The notes: a model not told the origin generated them from the sequence alone. Positions 44,819-54,143 are shown, numbered from the stretch's first letter. The stretch: 64,000 nt of DNA from Halomonas organivorans (GCF_014192055.1 NZ_JACHXM010000009.1:62001-126000), one strand, 5' to 3'. A program made the numbers and translations.

Positions 44819-45871
44819 TCATTGCAGATTCGGCGCCTTCTGCTCGACGATCTGTTGCAGTCCCTCGACCAGCACCTGTCGGTCGATACCGCCGGCATTC
44901 GATGCCGCCCAATCCTCGATGATCGGGCGCGAGGCATCACGCATGGCGACGTATTCCTCGTCGCTCAGGGTGATCACGGTGTGGTCGGGATCCGCACTGA
45001 TATCGCTACGGACGGAGTCGATGGCGCGATCCCAGGACTCGCCGAAGCGGACGGACAGCGCACGTCCGCTGAGCTCGTTCAGGATCTTGCGCAGATCCTC
45101 GGGCATGCCTTCATAGCTGCGCTTGTTCATCAGCATCGCCAGGGTCGTCACGGTAGGCGTGGCCTGATTCTCCGCTGTCTGGGAGTGGTAGTGAGTGACC
45201 TCATCCAGCTTGGTCGGCGGCACAACCTCCCAGACCGCCATGGCCCCATCGATGACGCCTTTGGCCAGGGTGTCGGCGATCTGGGCCGGCGGCATGCTGA
45301 CCGGCGTGCCTCCCAGAGAGTCGATCAGAGACGCGGCCATTCGCGTCGATGCCCTCAGGCGTAAACCCTCCATGTCGTCCATGTCATGGACGGCCGTATC
45401 CGCCGTATGGATGCTGCCACCCCCGTCGCTCTGGAGGGCGAGAACCTTGTAATCCTCGAAATCCTCCTGGGCATATTGTTGATAGAAATCCCAAGCAATG
45501 TCGCTGCCCTCGACGCCTCCGCCCGGCAGCATGAAAGGCAGCTCCAGCGCCTCGCTGCGCGGGAAGCGTCCCGCCGAATAGCCGAGTGCCGTCCAGGCGA
45601 TATCGATCACGCCATTCCGCACCATATCTGCCAGCTGCGCCGGATTACCGCCCAGCTGCATCGAGGGGTAAATCTGGCATTCGATGTGTCCTTCCGATCG
45701 ATTTTCCAGGTCATTACACCAGGGTTCGATGACATTCTGCTGGGCATTCGACACGGCCGGCAGGAAATGCATGATCCTTAGCGTCACAGTGTCGCTGGCC
45801 AGGGCCATCGGCGATGCCAAGGCGGCTCCCATCGTCAGTGACGCGAATAATCGCTTACTTGTTCTATTCAT
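44819..45871 (-). CDS. dctP: TRAP transporter periplasmic solute-binding protein (second system)
   Basis: 350-aa exported binding protein. Signal peptide MNRTSKRLFASLTMGAALAS.. with cleavage near ALAS before DTVTLRIMHF. DctP-type segments include MEGLRLRASTRMAASLIDSLG with the carboxylate-binding Arg, and PPAQIADTLAKGVIDGAMAVWE. I use ATG 45871 rather than the longer frame at 45925, because the signal peptide begins there. First gene of a P-Q-M operon divergent from the MobA-like gene, with a motif in its upstream region shared with the hpaF promoter region. Confidence 0.92.
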   Translation of the reverse strand: MNRTSKRLFASLTMGAALASPMALASDTVTLRIMHFLPAVSNAQQNVIEPWCNDLENRSEGHIECQIYPSMQLGGNPAQLADMVRNGVIDIAWTALGYSAGRFPRSEALELPFMLPGGGVEGSDIAWDFYQQYAQEDFEDYKVLALQSDGGGSIHTADTAVHDMDDMEGLRLRASTRMAASLIDSLGGTPVSMPPAQIADTLAKGVIDGAMAVWEVVPPTKLDEVTHYHSQTAENQATPTVTTLAMLMNKRSYEGMPEDLRKILNELSGRALSVRFGESWDRAIDSVRSDISADPDHTVITLSDEEYVAMRDASRPIIEDWAASNAGGIDRQVLVEGLQQIVEQKAPNLQ

Positions 45872-46409
45872 GATGTTTTGCCTCTCATCGACTGTCGATG
45901 ACGACCCATGTCGTCGTTCGCGCATTTATTAAGATATTAATGTTAATAACTTAACGGTTTTAGCACCCGAAGTGATGCCGGTCAAACGGCGTCCCAGCGC
46001 CTTTTCCCCCATCGACAAAACATATATTTTCTATTTAAAAACAATTACTTGATGAAAAAATAGGATGGTTCTGCGTAGCGAATGAGCCATGCTGCCGTAG
46101 ACCAATGTCTATGTCCGCGGTCACGGGCCGGCCCCAAACCGCCAATGCACGCCACGTCCTTAGGGCGACCAAGGTCTAAGACGCACCCACGGAAAGTGCA
46201 ATCTCTCCTCCGGAAAACACCTGTGCTCCCTGCGGGCGGTGAGTGAGGATGTCAGACGTCCTGATAACGGCCGGAGCCGAACCAGTGCCGAGCCGGAAGC
46301 GCTCGGCAAACCATCACGGTAGCCCCCACGATGCGGCCTCGGTGCCCGATGGCCTCGAACACCCCAGGGGCTCGCCGGTCGGCCCGAAGAACAAAGGAGG
46401 AGAGATAAA
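45872..46409. other. 538-bp divergent non-coding region, TRAP operon / mobA-like gene
   Basis: Two AT-rich patches stand out in otherwise GC-rich DNA: 45925-45962 and 46018-46068. The first contains AAGATATTAATGTTAATAAC, close to a sequence in front of hpaF. The second (ACATATATTTTCTATTT, later ATTACTTGATG) is a likely promoter zone for the plus-strand hydroxylase. No convincing gene is present; the frames here lack support. Confidence 0.5.
45931..45950. promoter_or_regulatory. AAGATRTTAAT motif, TRAP operon side
   Basis: AAGATATTAATGTTAATAAC; the first 11 bases match AAGATGTTAAT at 49341-49351 with one difference, and both are followed 7-20 bp later by TTAACG. Confidence 0.45.
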
Positions 46410-48311
46410 ATGCAATTCCATCATCACGGTTACGTCTCCGGCGATCCCCGCGTCGAAGCAGCCGCTGGCAGCGGCATCGACCGCCCCGAGACCCTGCCGG
46501 AGCAGGTCGACGTACTCATCGTCGGCGGCGGCCCGGCCGGCATGATCACCGCCGCGCAGCTGGCGAAGTTTCCGAACATCACCACTCGGATCGTCGACCG
46601 CCGTCCCGGCCGACTGGAAATCGGCCAGGCCGATGGTATCCAGGCCCGTAGCGTAGAGACCTTCCAGGCGTTCGGCTTCGCCGGACGGATCACCGAGGAG
46701 GCATACCGGATCAGCGAGATGGCCTTCTGGGCACCGGATCCGGAACAACCGTCACACATCACCCGCTCCTCCGTGGCCCTCGACGATGGCGGCGGCAAGA
46801 TCAGCGAGTTCCCGCACCTGATCGTCAACCAAGCCCGCGTGCTGGACTATTTCGCCGAGTTCGCCAGGAACTCTCCGACCCGGCTGGAACCCGACTACGG
46901 TCTGCAGTTCCTGGGCCTGGACATCGATCATGGCGAGGAATACCCAGTCACCGTGACGCTGCAGCATGTCTGTGGCGAGCAGGAGGGCGAGGAGCGTACG
47001 GTCAAGGCCAAGTACGTGGTGGGCTGCGACGGGGCACACAGCGGCGTGCGCAAGGCGATCGGGCGCAAGCACGTGGGTAAAGTAGCCAACCACGCCTGGG
47101 GCGTCATGGACGTGCTCGCCGCGACCGACTTCCCGGACATTCGCACCAAGTGCGCCATACAGTCGGCCAGCGGCGGCAGCATCCTGCACATCCCGCGCGA
47201 AGGTGGCCACCTGTTCCGGATGTATGTCGATCTCGGCGAGGTCGCCGAGGACGACAACCGCCAGATTCGCCAGACCAGCCTGGAAACCACCGTCGCCAAG
47301 GCCAACCAGATCCTGCATCCCTATACTCTTAACGTGAAGGACTGCGCCTGGTACACCGTCTACGAAGTGGGCCACCGCATCACCGACAAGTTCGACGATG
47401 TGCCACCTGAGGAAGAGGGGTCGCGCATGCCGCGCGTCTTCATCGCCGGCGACGCCTGCCATACCCACAGTGCCAAGGCCGGCCAGGGCATGAACGTCTC
47501 CATGCAAGACGGCTGGAACATCGCCTGGAAGCTGGGCCACGTGCTGTCGGGCATCGCCCCGGAATCCCTGCTGGCGACCTACTCCAGCGAGCGCCAGGAA
47601 GTCGCCCAGAACCTGATCGACTTCGACAAGGAATGGTCGAGCCTGATGGCCAAGCCCGCCGAGGAGTTCGAGGATCCCCAGGAGCTGGCAGACTTCTACG
47701 TCAAGACCGCCGAGTTCCCCGCCGGCTTTATGACCGAGTACCGGGAATCGATGATCACCGGCAACACGGCACACCAGTCTCTGGCCACCGGCTTCCCGGT
47801 GGGCAAGCGCTTCAAGTCGGCGCCGGTCATGCGGGTCTGTGATGGAAATCCTGCCCATCTGGGACATCACGCCACGGCCGACGGCCGCTGGCGCCTCTAT
47901 GCCTTCGCCGATAGCACGGCGCCGGGGGCGGATTCACGCCTGGCCGCCTGGGCCGAATGGCTGCTGAAGTCTCAGGACTCGCCGGTGGTGAAATACACCC
48001 CGGAAGGCAGCGACCTGGACAGCCTGTTCGACGTCAAGGTGATCTACCAGCAGCCCCATGGAAAAGTCGATTTTGGCCCAACGATTCCCGGCATCTTCAT
48101 GCCGAAGGTGGGCCCCTTCCAGTTGACCGATTATGAGAAGGTCTACGCCATCGATCCTCAGGCCGACATCTTCGCGGCCCGTGGCATCGACCGGCAAGGT
48201 GCCGTCGTCGTGGTGCGCCCAGACCAGTACGTCTCTCAGGTACTGCCCCTGGGGGCCATGGAGGATCTGGCCGCGTTCTTCGACGGAAACCTGAACGCTC
48301 CGCGCCGATGA
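46410..48311 (+). CDS. FAD-dependent phenol hydroxylase of the MobA type (3-hydroxybenzoate 4-monooxygenase-like)
   Basis: 633-aa class A flavoprotein with the three-part phenol hydroxylase layout: FAD motif VDVLIVGGGPAGMITAAQLAK near residue 32, LGQADGIQ-like EIGQADGIQARSVETFQAF, VVGCDGAHSGVRKAIG, the FAD motif FIAGDACHTHSAKAGQGMNVSMQD, and a C-terminal thioredoxin-like domain ending in GAVVVVRPDQYVSQVLPLG. Sequence and length closely resemble Comamonas 3-hydroxybenzoate 4-hydroxylase. The context is a homoprotocatechuate pathway without hpaBC, so it may instead hydroxylate 3- or 4-hydroxyphenylacetate. Start ATG at 46410 follows AGGAGG. Next to hpaA, divergent from a TRAP operon. Confidence 0.9.
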   Translation: MQFHHHGYVSGDPRVEAAAGSGIDRPETLPEQVDVLIVGGGPAGMITAAQLAKFPNITTRIVDRRPGRLEIGQADGIQARSVETFQAFGFAGRITEEAYRISEMAFWAPDPEQPSHITRSSVALDDGGGKISEFPHLIVNQARVLDYFAEFARNSPTRLEPDYGLQFLGLDIDHGEEYPVTVTLQHVCGEQEGEERTVKAKYVVGCDGAHSGVRKAIGRKHVGKVANHAWGVMDVLAATDFPDIRTKCAIQSASGGSILHIPREGGHLFRMYVDLGEVAEDDNRQIRQTSLETTVAKANQILHPYTLNVKDCAWYTVYEVGHRITDKFDDVPPEEEGSRMPRVFIAGDACHTHSAKAGQGMNVSMQDGWNIAWKLGHVLSGIAPESLLATYSSERQEVAQNLIDFDKEWSSLMAKPAEEFEDPQELADFYVKTAEFPAGFMTEYRESMITGNTAHQSLATGFPVGKRFKSAPVMRVCDGNPAHLGHHATADGRWRLYAFADSTAPGADSRLAAWAEWLLKSQDSPVVKYTPEGSDLDSLFDVKVIYQQPHGKVDFGPTIPGIFMPKVGPFQLTDYEKVYAIDPQADIFAARGIDRQGAVVVVRPDQYVSQVLPLGAMEDLAAFFDGNLNAPRR

Positions 48312-48376
48312 GACCATGGTGCATATCGCACGTCGCCACTCGAGCTTCAGGACCGTGAGCAACAGTCAGCGGGGGC

Positions 48377-49276
48377 TTACGAGCCCCGATTGCTGCTGCG
48401 ATACCTTCCCGGCGTCACCCCTGCCTCGCGGGTAAAGAAGCGCGAAAAGTAAGCCGGATCGTTGAAGCCCAGCTGGTAGCCGATCTCGTTGACCGAGGCC
48501 GTGGTGAAGATCAGCAGCCGCCGCGCCTCCTGCATCAAGCGATCGATAACCAGCCGCTTGCTGGGTTTGCCCGCGGTGCGCCGGCAGATCTCGTTCAGGC
48601 GGTTCTCGGTGACGCCCAAGGCATCGGCATACTGCGTCAGGACCCAGTGGTGCGGAAAATGGTCCTCGATCAGCATCTGGAAACGCTGGAACACGGCGAG
48701 ATCCTCGTGACGTACCGGCTGTGCGGGCAAGGCATGGCTCGCCAGCCGGAACAAGCTGATGAAGATCAGCCGGGTCAGCGTCTGCATGGCCAGAGCACGG
48801 CCAGGCCGGTCCTCGTCGAATTCGCGGCGCAACTCTTCGAACAGCATCTCCACGCGCGCCACCTCGGCGGAGTGGCGGCCGCCGAGTCGGCCCGTTGCCA
48901 CGCACAACGGTGACACCGCGTGGACGTCACCGAGCTCGCCGCTCTCTTCCAACAGGTCCCAGACCAACTGCTGGCGGACGGTCAACACATGGCCGTCGCA
49001 GCCCTCCTCGATAACGAAGGCGTGAGTCACCGTCGGCGGAGTCAGGAAGAACATCGGCGCTCGCTGGTGGAACTGCCGTTCGTCCAGGTACCCCCTAACC
49101 ATGCCGCTCTTGACGTAGTGCACCTGGAAGAAGCGGTCATGGCGATGCGCCGGTGAATTGTGGCCAAAAAAGTCCGCCATGCGTCCCAGCGCATCGTAGT
49201 GCACCTCCGCATCGGCGTAGCGCTGGTCATAGACCTCTCCGATATCGATGTTGGGTATCGGCGACGAATCGGACAT
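48377..49276 (-). CDS. hpaA: AraC-family activator HpaA-like
   Basis: 299-aa regulator. An N-terminal cupin-type sensing domain (FFGHNSPAHRHDRFFQVHYVKSG.. FFLTPPTVTHAF) is followed by the two-helix AraC DNA-binding domain (LTQYADALGVTENRLNEICRR; VNEIGYQLGFNDPAYFSRFFTREAGVTPGRYR). The pattern matches HpaA, which activates the 4-hydroxyphenylacetate hydroxylase genes of E. coli in response to hydroxyphenylacetates. I start at 49276 (MSDSSPIPNIDIGEVYDQRY), with GGAGA upstream. It converges on the MobA-like gene and is divergent from hpaF. Confidence 0.9.
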   Translation of the reverse strand: MSDSSPIPNIDIGEVYDQRYADAEVHYDALGRMADFFGHNSPAHRHDRFFQVHYVKSGMVRGYLDERQFHQRAPMFFLTPPTVTHAFVIEEGCDGHVLTVRQQLVWDLLEESGELGDVHAVSPLCVATGRLGGRHSAEVARVEMLFEELRREFDEDRPGRALAMQTLTRLIFISLFRLASHALPAQPVRHEDLAVFQRFQMLIEDHFPHHWVLTQYADALGVTENRLNEICRRTAGKPSKRLVIDRLMQEARRLLIFTTASVNEIGYQLGFNDPAYFSRFFTREAGVTPGRYRSSNRGS

Positions 49277-49340
49277 GGCATCACTCTCCTTCGTTTCATG
49301 ACGCAGCCTAACGCATGGCGACATGCGCATTGACTTCATG

Positions 49341-49371
49341 AAGATGTTAATCTATAACATGAACATGTTAA
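49341..49371. promoter_or_regulatory. Operator-like region between hpaA and hpaF
   Basis: AAGATGTTAATCTATAACAT then GAACATGTTAA. ATGTTA and its inverse TAACAT occur around a 5-bp centre (49344-49360), and a further AACATGTT palindrome follows at 49362-49369. Candidate sites for HpaA or HpaR. Confidence 0.5.
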
Positions 49372-49439
49372 CGATATAGGGGAGGGTAGCCCCCTATGCT
49401 TTCGTCGCAGCCGCCACATCCACCTGGAGGAGCCAGATC

Positions 49440-49832
49440 TTGCCGCACCTGAGCATCGAATACTCGCCCGGACTGGCCGAGCGCGCCGATATCGACGCCG
49501 TCTGCCGGGCCGCCTACACGGCAATGAAGGAAGCGGGCATCTTCCCGCTGGCGGGCATTCGCGTGCGTGCCTTCGCCGCCGATCACTGCATCGTCGCCGA
49601 TGACCTGGCCGACAACGACTTCGCCGCCCTGACCCTATCGGTCGGCGCCGGGCGCGACAAACCGGCGCTACAAGCCGCTGGGGAGCGGATCTTCGCCGCC
49701 GTTCGGGACGTCCTGGCCGAGCCGCTGGCGACGCCCCACTTCGCCCTGTCGCTGGAGATCCGCGTCATAGATCCGGACCTGAGCTGGAAAGACACCCCGA
49801 TTCACGCCCGACTCTCGAGCCAAAACAAGTAA
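49440..49832 (+). CDS. hpaF: 5-carboxymethyl-2-hydroxymuconate isomerase
   Basis: 130-aa tautomerase-type enzyme of the homoprotocatechuate pathway. After the initiator, Pro2 (PHLSIEYSPGL) would be the catalytic proline, as in the E. coli enzyme (126 aa). Further shared features are GIFPLAGIRVRAFAADHC and the end SLEIRVIDPDLSWK. The start codon is TTG at 49440, supported by GGAGGAG upstream and by the need for Pro2. First gene of the catabolic operon, 12 bp before hpaE. Confidence 0.92.
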   Translation: MPHLSIEYSPGLAERADIDAVCRAAYTAMKEAGIFPLAGIRVRAFAADHCIVADDLADNDFAALTLSVGAGRDKPALQAAGERIFAAVRDVLAEPLATPHFALSLEIRVIDPDLSWKDTPIHARLSSQNK

Positions 49833-49844
49833 GGAAGGAAGATC

Positions 49845-51353
49845 ATGAATACCTTGAACGATAACCTGTCCCGCGCCGAAGGCTATCTGTCGCGCTTCCG
49901 TGACGGTGGCGTGATGAACCACATCGATGGCGAGTCCGTGCCGGCCGCGTCGGGCAAGACCTTCGAGACGCTGTCGCCGGTCGACCTCAAGCCCCTCGCC
50001 TCGGTCGCCAGGGGCGATGCCGGCGATATCGACCGCGCCGTGGCGGCCGCCGACAAGGCCTTCAAGACCTGGAGCAAGACCCCCGGCAAGGAGCGGCGCG
50101 CCATCCTGATCCGGGTCGCCGAGGCCATCGAGGCGCGTGCCGAGGAGATCGCCTTCACCGAGTGCCTGGATACCGGCCAGGCGCTGCGCTTCATGGAAAA
50201 GGCCGCCATCCGCGGTGCCGCTAATTTCCGCTTCTTCGCCGACAAGGCCCCGGGGGCCGAGGATGGCCAGGCGCTGCGCAACGCTAACCAGATGAACGTC
50301 ACCTCGCGTCGCCCCCTGGGTCCGGTGGGGGTCATCACGCCCTGGAACACGCCGTTCATGCTGTCGACCTGGAAGATCGCCCCGGCCCTGGCCTCGGGCT
50401 GCACCGTGGTCCACAAGCCGGCCGAGTTCTCGCCGATGACCGCCAAGCTGCTGGTCGAGATCGCCGAGGAAGCTGGTCTGCCCAAGGGGGTGCTCAACCT
50501 AGTCAACGGCTTCGGCGAGGATGCCGGCAAGGCGCTGACCGAACATCCGGCCATCAAGGCCATCGCCTTCGTCGGCGAGAGCCGCACCGGGCAGATGATC
50601 ATGGCCCAGGCGGCGCCTACCCTGAAGCGTTTCCACTTCGAGCTGGGGGGCAAGAACCCGGTCATCGTGTTCGATGATGCGGACCTGGAGCGCGCCGTCG
50701 ATGCCGCCAGCTTCATGATCTACTCCCTCAACGGCGAACGCTGTACCTCCTCCTCGCGGCTGCTGGTGCAGGACTCGATCTACGAAGACTTCACTCGCCG
50801 CGTCGCCGAGGTGGCCAACAACATCAAGGTCGGTCATCCGCTCGATCCGGATACCGTGGTCGGCCCGTTGATCCACCCGGAGCACGAGGAAAAGGTGCTG
50901 TCCTACTTCGCCAAGGCGCGTGAAGAAGGCGCCACCATCGCCGCCGGCGGCGAGAAGGTCGGCGAGGAGGGCTGCTTCGTACGTCCGACGCTGTTCACCG
51001 AAGCCACCAACGACATGACCGTCGCCCAGGAAGAAATCTTCGGGCCGGTACTCACCGCCATCCCGTTCAAGAACGAGGACGAGGCGCTTCGTCTGGCCAA
51101 CGATACCCAGTACGGTCTGTCCGCCTACCTGTGGACCAACGACCTGAACCGGGCAATACGCATGACCGACGAGCTGGAAGCCGGAATGATGTGGGTCAAC
51201 TCGGAGAACGTCCGTCACCTACCGGCCCCCTTCGGCGGGGTCAAGGCCTCCGGTATCGGCCGCGACGGCGGTGATTGGTCCTTCGACTTCTATATGGAGA
51301 CCGTCAACGTCGCCTTTCCGCGCCAGGTGCACCAGGTACCGAAACTCGGCTGA
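49845..51353 (+). CDS. hpaE: 5-carboxymethyl-2-hydroxymuconate semialdehyde dehydrogenase
   Basis: 502-aa NAD-dependent aldehyde dehydrogenase oxidising the ring-cleavage semialdehyde to the diacid. Signatures: GVITPWNTPFMLSTWK (cofactor/oxyanion Asn), FELGGKNPVIVFDDAD (general base Glu) and SLNGERCTSSSRLLVQ (catalytic Cys). The GERCTSSSR form is characteristic of HpaE among dehydrogenases. The C-terminus ends FPRQVHQVPKLG. Position between hpaF and hpaG supports the assignment. A 140-bp spacer without evident gene follows. Confidence 0.93.
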   Translation: MNTLNDNLSRAEGYLSRFRDGGVMNHIDGESVPAASGKTFETLSPVDLKPLASVARGDAGDIDRAVAAADKAFKTWSKTPGKERRAILIRVAEAIEARAEEIAFTECLDTGQALRFMEKAAIRGAANFRFFADKAPGAEDGQALRNANQMNVTSRRPLGPVGVITPWNTPFMLSTWKIAPALASGCTVVHKPAEFSPMTAKLLVEIAEEAGLPKGVLNLVNGFGEDAGKALTEHPAIKAIAFVGESRTGQMIMAQAAPTLKRFHFELGGKNPVIVFDDADLERAVDAASFMIYSLNGERCTSSSRLLVQDSIYEDFTRRVAEVANNIKVGHPLDPDTVVGPLIHPEHEEKVLSYFAKAREEGATIAAGGEKVGEEGCFVRPTLFTEATNDMTVAQEEIFGPVLTAIPFKNEDEALRLANDTQYGLSAYLWTNDLNRAIRMTDELEAGMMWVNSENVRHLPAPFGGVKASGIGRDGGDWSFDFYMETVNVAFPRQVHQVPKLG

Positions 51354-51493
51354 TGCCCCGCGAGCCTCGGCGGTGCCGGGGCTCATCGACGGCCCAGCGC
51401 CCCGCTTCGACAGGCCGCTGCCCCCAACCGCAGCGACCTCGGCAATACTGACAGCGGCGACTCCGGCTTCGACGGAGCGCCAGGAGGAATCCC

Positions 51494-52372
51494 ATGACCC
51501 GCTCCATCCCCGCCCGCCTCGCGGCCTTCCACGCCAACGGTGCGGACCGCTACGGCGTGGTCACCGACGACGGCATCATCGACCTGACGCCGGATTTCGG
51601 CCCACGTTTTCCTCGGCTCAAGGAGGTCATCGAGGCCGGTGCCCTCGACGAACTGCTCGAGGCCGCCGAAGGCCGCGACCCCGCCTACCGCGAGGAGGAC
51701 GTGAGCTTCCTGATCCCGATCGCCGACCCGGAAAAGCTGATCTGCGTCGGCGTCAACTTTCCCTCCCGTAACGAGGAATACAAGGACGGTCAGGCCGCAC
51801 CCAGCAAGCCCTCGCTGTTCATTCGCTTCCCGCGCAGCTTCGTCGGCCACCACCACAACCTGGTGCGTCCTCCGGAGAGCGAACAGCTCGATTACGAGGG
51901 CGAGGTGACCATCGTCATCGGCAAGGGCGGTCGCCGGATCTCCGAGGAGAAGGCCTATGAGCACATCGCCGCCTTGACGCTATGCAACGAAGGCACGATC
52001 CGCGACTGGGTGCGCCATGCCAAGTTCAACGTCACTCAGGGCAAGAACTTCGACGCCACCGGCGCGATCGGCCCCTGGCTGGTGCCCTTCCGCTCGGCGG
52101 ACCAACTGGACGACATCGAACTGACCACCCGGGTCAACGGCGAAGTGCGCCAGCAGGATCGCACCTCGCGCATGATGTTCGATTTCCGCTACATCGTCAG
52201 CTATGTCTCCACTTTCACCACCCTGGTGCCGGGCGACGTCATCGTCTGCGGCACGCCCACCGGCGCCGGCGCTCGCTTCGAGCCGCCGATCTGGCTGAAG
52301 CCCGGCGATGTGATCGAGGTCGAGGCCGAGGGCATTGGCACGCTGGTCAACGGCGTGGAGGACGAGCGATGA
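51494..52372 (+). CDS. hpaG: 5-oxopent-3-ene-1,2,5-tricarboxylate decarboxylase (FAH family)
   Basis: 292-aa single-domain FAH-fold enzyme. Metal ligands are in EQLDYEGEVTIVIGKGGR, LTLCNEGTIRD and the C-terminal GDVIVCGTPTGAGARFEPPIWLKPGD. In the pathway it decarboxylates and isomerises the product of HpaE/HpaF. E. coli HpaG is a duplicated protein of about 430 aa; this one has a single FAH domain, so the decarboxylase may act as a homo-oligomer here. The start has CAGGAGG; the stop overlaps hpaH (ATGATG). Confidence 0.87.
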   Translation: MTRSIPARLAAFHANGADRYGVVTDDGIIDLTPDFGPRFPRLKEVIEAGALDELLEAAEGRDPAYREEDVSFLIPIADPEKLICVGVNFPSRNEEYKDGQAAPSKPSLFIRFPRSFVGHHHNLVRPPESEQLDYEGEVTIVIGKGGRRISEEKAYEHIAALTLCNEGTIRDWVRHAKFNVTQGKNFDATGAIGPWLVPFRSADQLDDIELTTRVNGEVRQQDRTSRMMFDFRYIVSYVSTFTTLVPGDVIVCGTPTGAGARFEPPIWLKPGDVIEVEAEGIGTLVNGVEDER

Positions 52373-53172
52373 TGTTGTCACCGAACCAGGTCGCCGCGGC
52401 CGCCGAGGCACTGCTCGCCGCCGAGGCGAGACGCGAGCAGATCGGCCTGCTGTCCCTCGCTCACCCCGGCATGACCCTGGATGACGCCTATGCCATCCAG
52501 GCCGCCCAGATGGAGCAGAAGCTCGCTCAGGGGCGGGAGGTCATCGGCTGGAAGATCGGCCTGACCTCCAAGGCGATGCAGGATGCCCTCGGCATCGACA
52601 CCCCCGACAGCGGGGTGCTCTACGACGACATGCGCTTCGAAGACGGCGCCACCATCCCCGAGACGCGCTTCATCCAGCCGCGCATCGAAGCCGAGATCGC
52701 CTTCGTCATGAAGGCGCCCCTGGAGGGCGATGTCTCCCGGGAAGACGTCCTGGCCGCCACCGACTACGTGGCGCCGGCGATCGAGATCCTCGATACCCGA
52801 GTGCTGCGCAAGGATCCCGAGACGGGCCAGCCCCGCGCCATCTTCGACACGGTATCCGACAACGCCGCCAATGCCGGCATCGTGCTGGGCCAGGAGCGCC
52901 GCGCCCCCGACGCCTTCGACCTGCGCTGGGTCGGCGCCATCGTCAAGCAGAACGACACGGTGGTCGCCACCGGCCTGGGCGCCGGGGTACTGGACGACCC
53001 GGTCACCGGCCTGATCTGGCTGGCGCGTCGCATGGCGACCTACGGCCAGCGCATCGAAGCCGGCCAGGTGGTGCTGTCGGGGTCCTTCATCGGCCCCGTC
53101 GAGTGCCCGTCGGGGACGGACATTCATGCCGATTACGGCCCCTTCGGCTCGGTGCACCTGCGCTTCGCGTGA
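52369..53172 (+). CDS. hpaH: 2-oxo-hept-4-ene-1,7-dioate hydratase
   Basis: 267-aa hydratase of the 2-keto-4-pentenoate hydratase family. Markers are VIGWKIGLTSKAMQDALGIDTPDSGVLYDDM, IQPRIEAEIAFVMKAPLEG (metal-binding Glu pair) and AIEILDTRV. The length equals E. coli HpaH (267). It adds water to the dienoate before aldolase cleavage. Start at the first of two ATGs (52369), overlapping the hpaG stop. Confidence 0.93.
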   Translation: MMLSPNQVAAAAEALLAAEARREQIGLLSLAHPGMTLDDAYAIQAAQMEQKLAQGREVIGWKIGLTSKAMQDALGIDTPDSGVLYDDMRFEDGATIPETRFIQPRIEAEIAFVMKAPLEGDVSREDVLAATDYVAPAIEILDTRVLRKDPETGQPRAIFDTVSDNAANAGIVLGQERRAPDAFDLRWVGAIVKQNDTVVATGLGAGVLDDPVTGLIWLARRMATYGQRIEAGQVVLSGSFIGPVECPSGTDIHADYGPFGSVHLRFA

Positions 53173-53207
53173 CCGAGGCCGCTCAAGCCACATCTTGGAG
53201 ACCCACC

Positions 53208-54071
53208 ATGGGTGAAGTCGTTCTTGCAGCAAAAATCACACACGTCCCGTCGATGTACCTCTCGGAGCTGCCCGGCGAGCATCACGGCTGCCGCCAGGCG
53301 GCCATCGACGGGCACAAGGAGATCGGCCGTCGCGCCCGTGAGATGAGCGCCGACACCGCGGTGATCTTCGACGTCCACTGGATGGTCAACAGTGGCTTCC
53401 ACATCAACTGCGGCGAGCGCTTCGAGGGGGTCTACACAAGTAACGAGCTCCCGCACTTCATCAAGGACATGGAGTACCAGTACCCGGGCTGCCCCGAGCT
53501 GGGCGAGGCCATCGCCGCCGAGGCCAACGCCGCCGACGTGCGCACCCTGGCCCACAACATTCCCAGCCTCGAGCTGGAGTACGGCTCCCTGGTACCGATG
53601 CGCTATATGCACATGGATGTGCCCGAGGACCAGCGCTTCAAGGTGATCTCCGTCGCCGCCTGGAACGCCTGGCACCGCCTGGAGGACAGCTTCACTTTCG
53701 GCGCCGCGGTGCGCCGGGCCATCGAGAAGAGCGATCGCAAGGTGCTGGTGCTGGCCTCCGGCTCGCTTTCCCACCGCTTCTCCGATGACCGCCAGGCCGG
53801 CGACAACCTGCACAAGTGGACGCGGGAGTTCGATCGCCAGGTCGACCTGCACGTCGTCGAGCTCTGGAAGCAGGGGCGCTTCAAGGAGTTCTGCGCCATG
53901 CTGCCGGATTACGCCGAGCACTGCTATGGCGAGGGCGGCATGCACGACACCGCCATGCTGCTCGGCCTGCTGGGTGGCGAGGACTACGACAAGCCGGTGG
54001 AGATCCTCACCGAGCCGTTCGGCAGCTCCGGCACCGGCCAGATCAACGCCGTCTTCCCGCTGCCCTGGTGA
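53208..54071 (+). CDS. hpaD: 3,4-dihydroxyphenylacetate 2,3-dioxygenase
   Basis: 287-aa LigB-type (type III) extradiol dioxygenase that opens the homoprotocatechuate ring. The metal-site His residues lie in KITHVPSMYLSELPGEHHG and IFDVHWMVNSGFHIN; GSLSHRFSDDR near residue 190 supplies the conserved His. Its sequence matches the enterobacterial HpaD group, unrelated to the VOC-type enzyme at 1-883. Start ATG at 53208 has GGAG at 9 nt. Confidence 0.95.
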   Translation: MGEVVLAAKITHVPSMYLSELPGEHHGCRQAAIDGHKEIGRRAREMSADTAVIFDVHWMVNSGFHINCGERFEGVYTSNELPHFIKDMEYQYPGCPELGEAIAAEANAADVRTLAHNIPSLELEYGSLVPMRYMHMDVPEDQRFKVISVAAWNAWHRLEDSFTFGAAVRRAIEKSDRKVLVLASGSLSHRFSDDRQAGDNLHKWTREFDRQVDLHVVELWKQGRFKEFCAMLPDYAEHCYGEGGMHDTAMLLGLLGGEDYDKPVEILTEPFGSSGTGQINAVFPLPW

Positions 54072-54143
54072 CCCCCGCGGGGCCCCTACATCGTGCATGA
54101 CGAGCCACCGGGCCCGCCATGCGCCTCGAACGAGGAACTCGAG

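Noticed and set aside
46243..46545. 100-aa frame starting upstream of the MobA-like gene
   Set aside because: It overlaps the strong AGGAGG and start of the hydroxylase in another frame and has no protein features.
51982..52368. Extension of hpaH upstream into hpaG
   Set aside because: The added residues are a frame-shifted reading of hpaG, and similarity to HpaH starts at the ATG at 52369.
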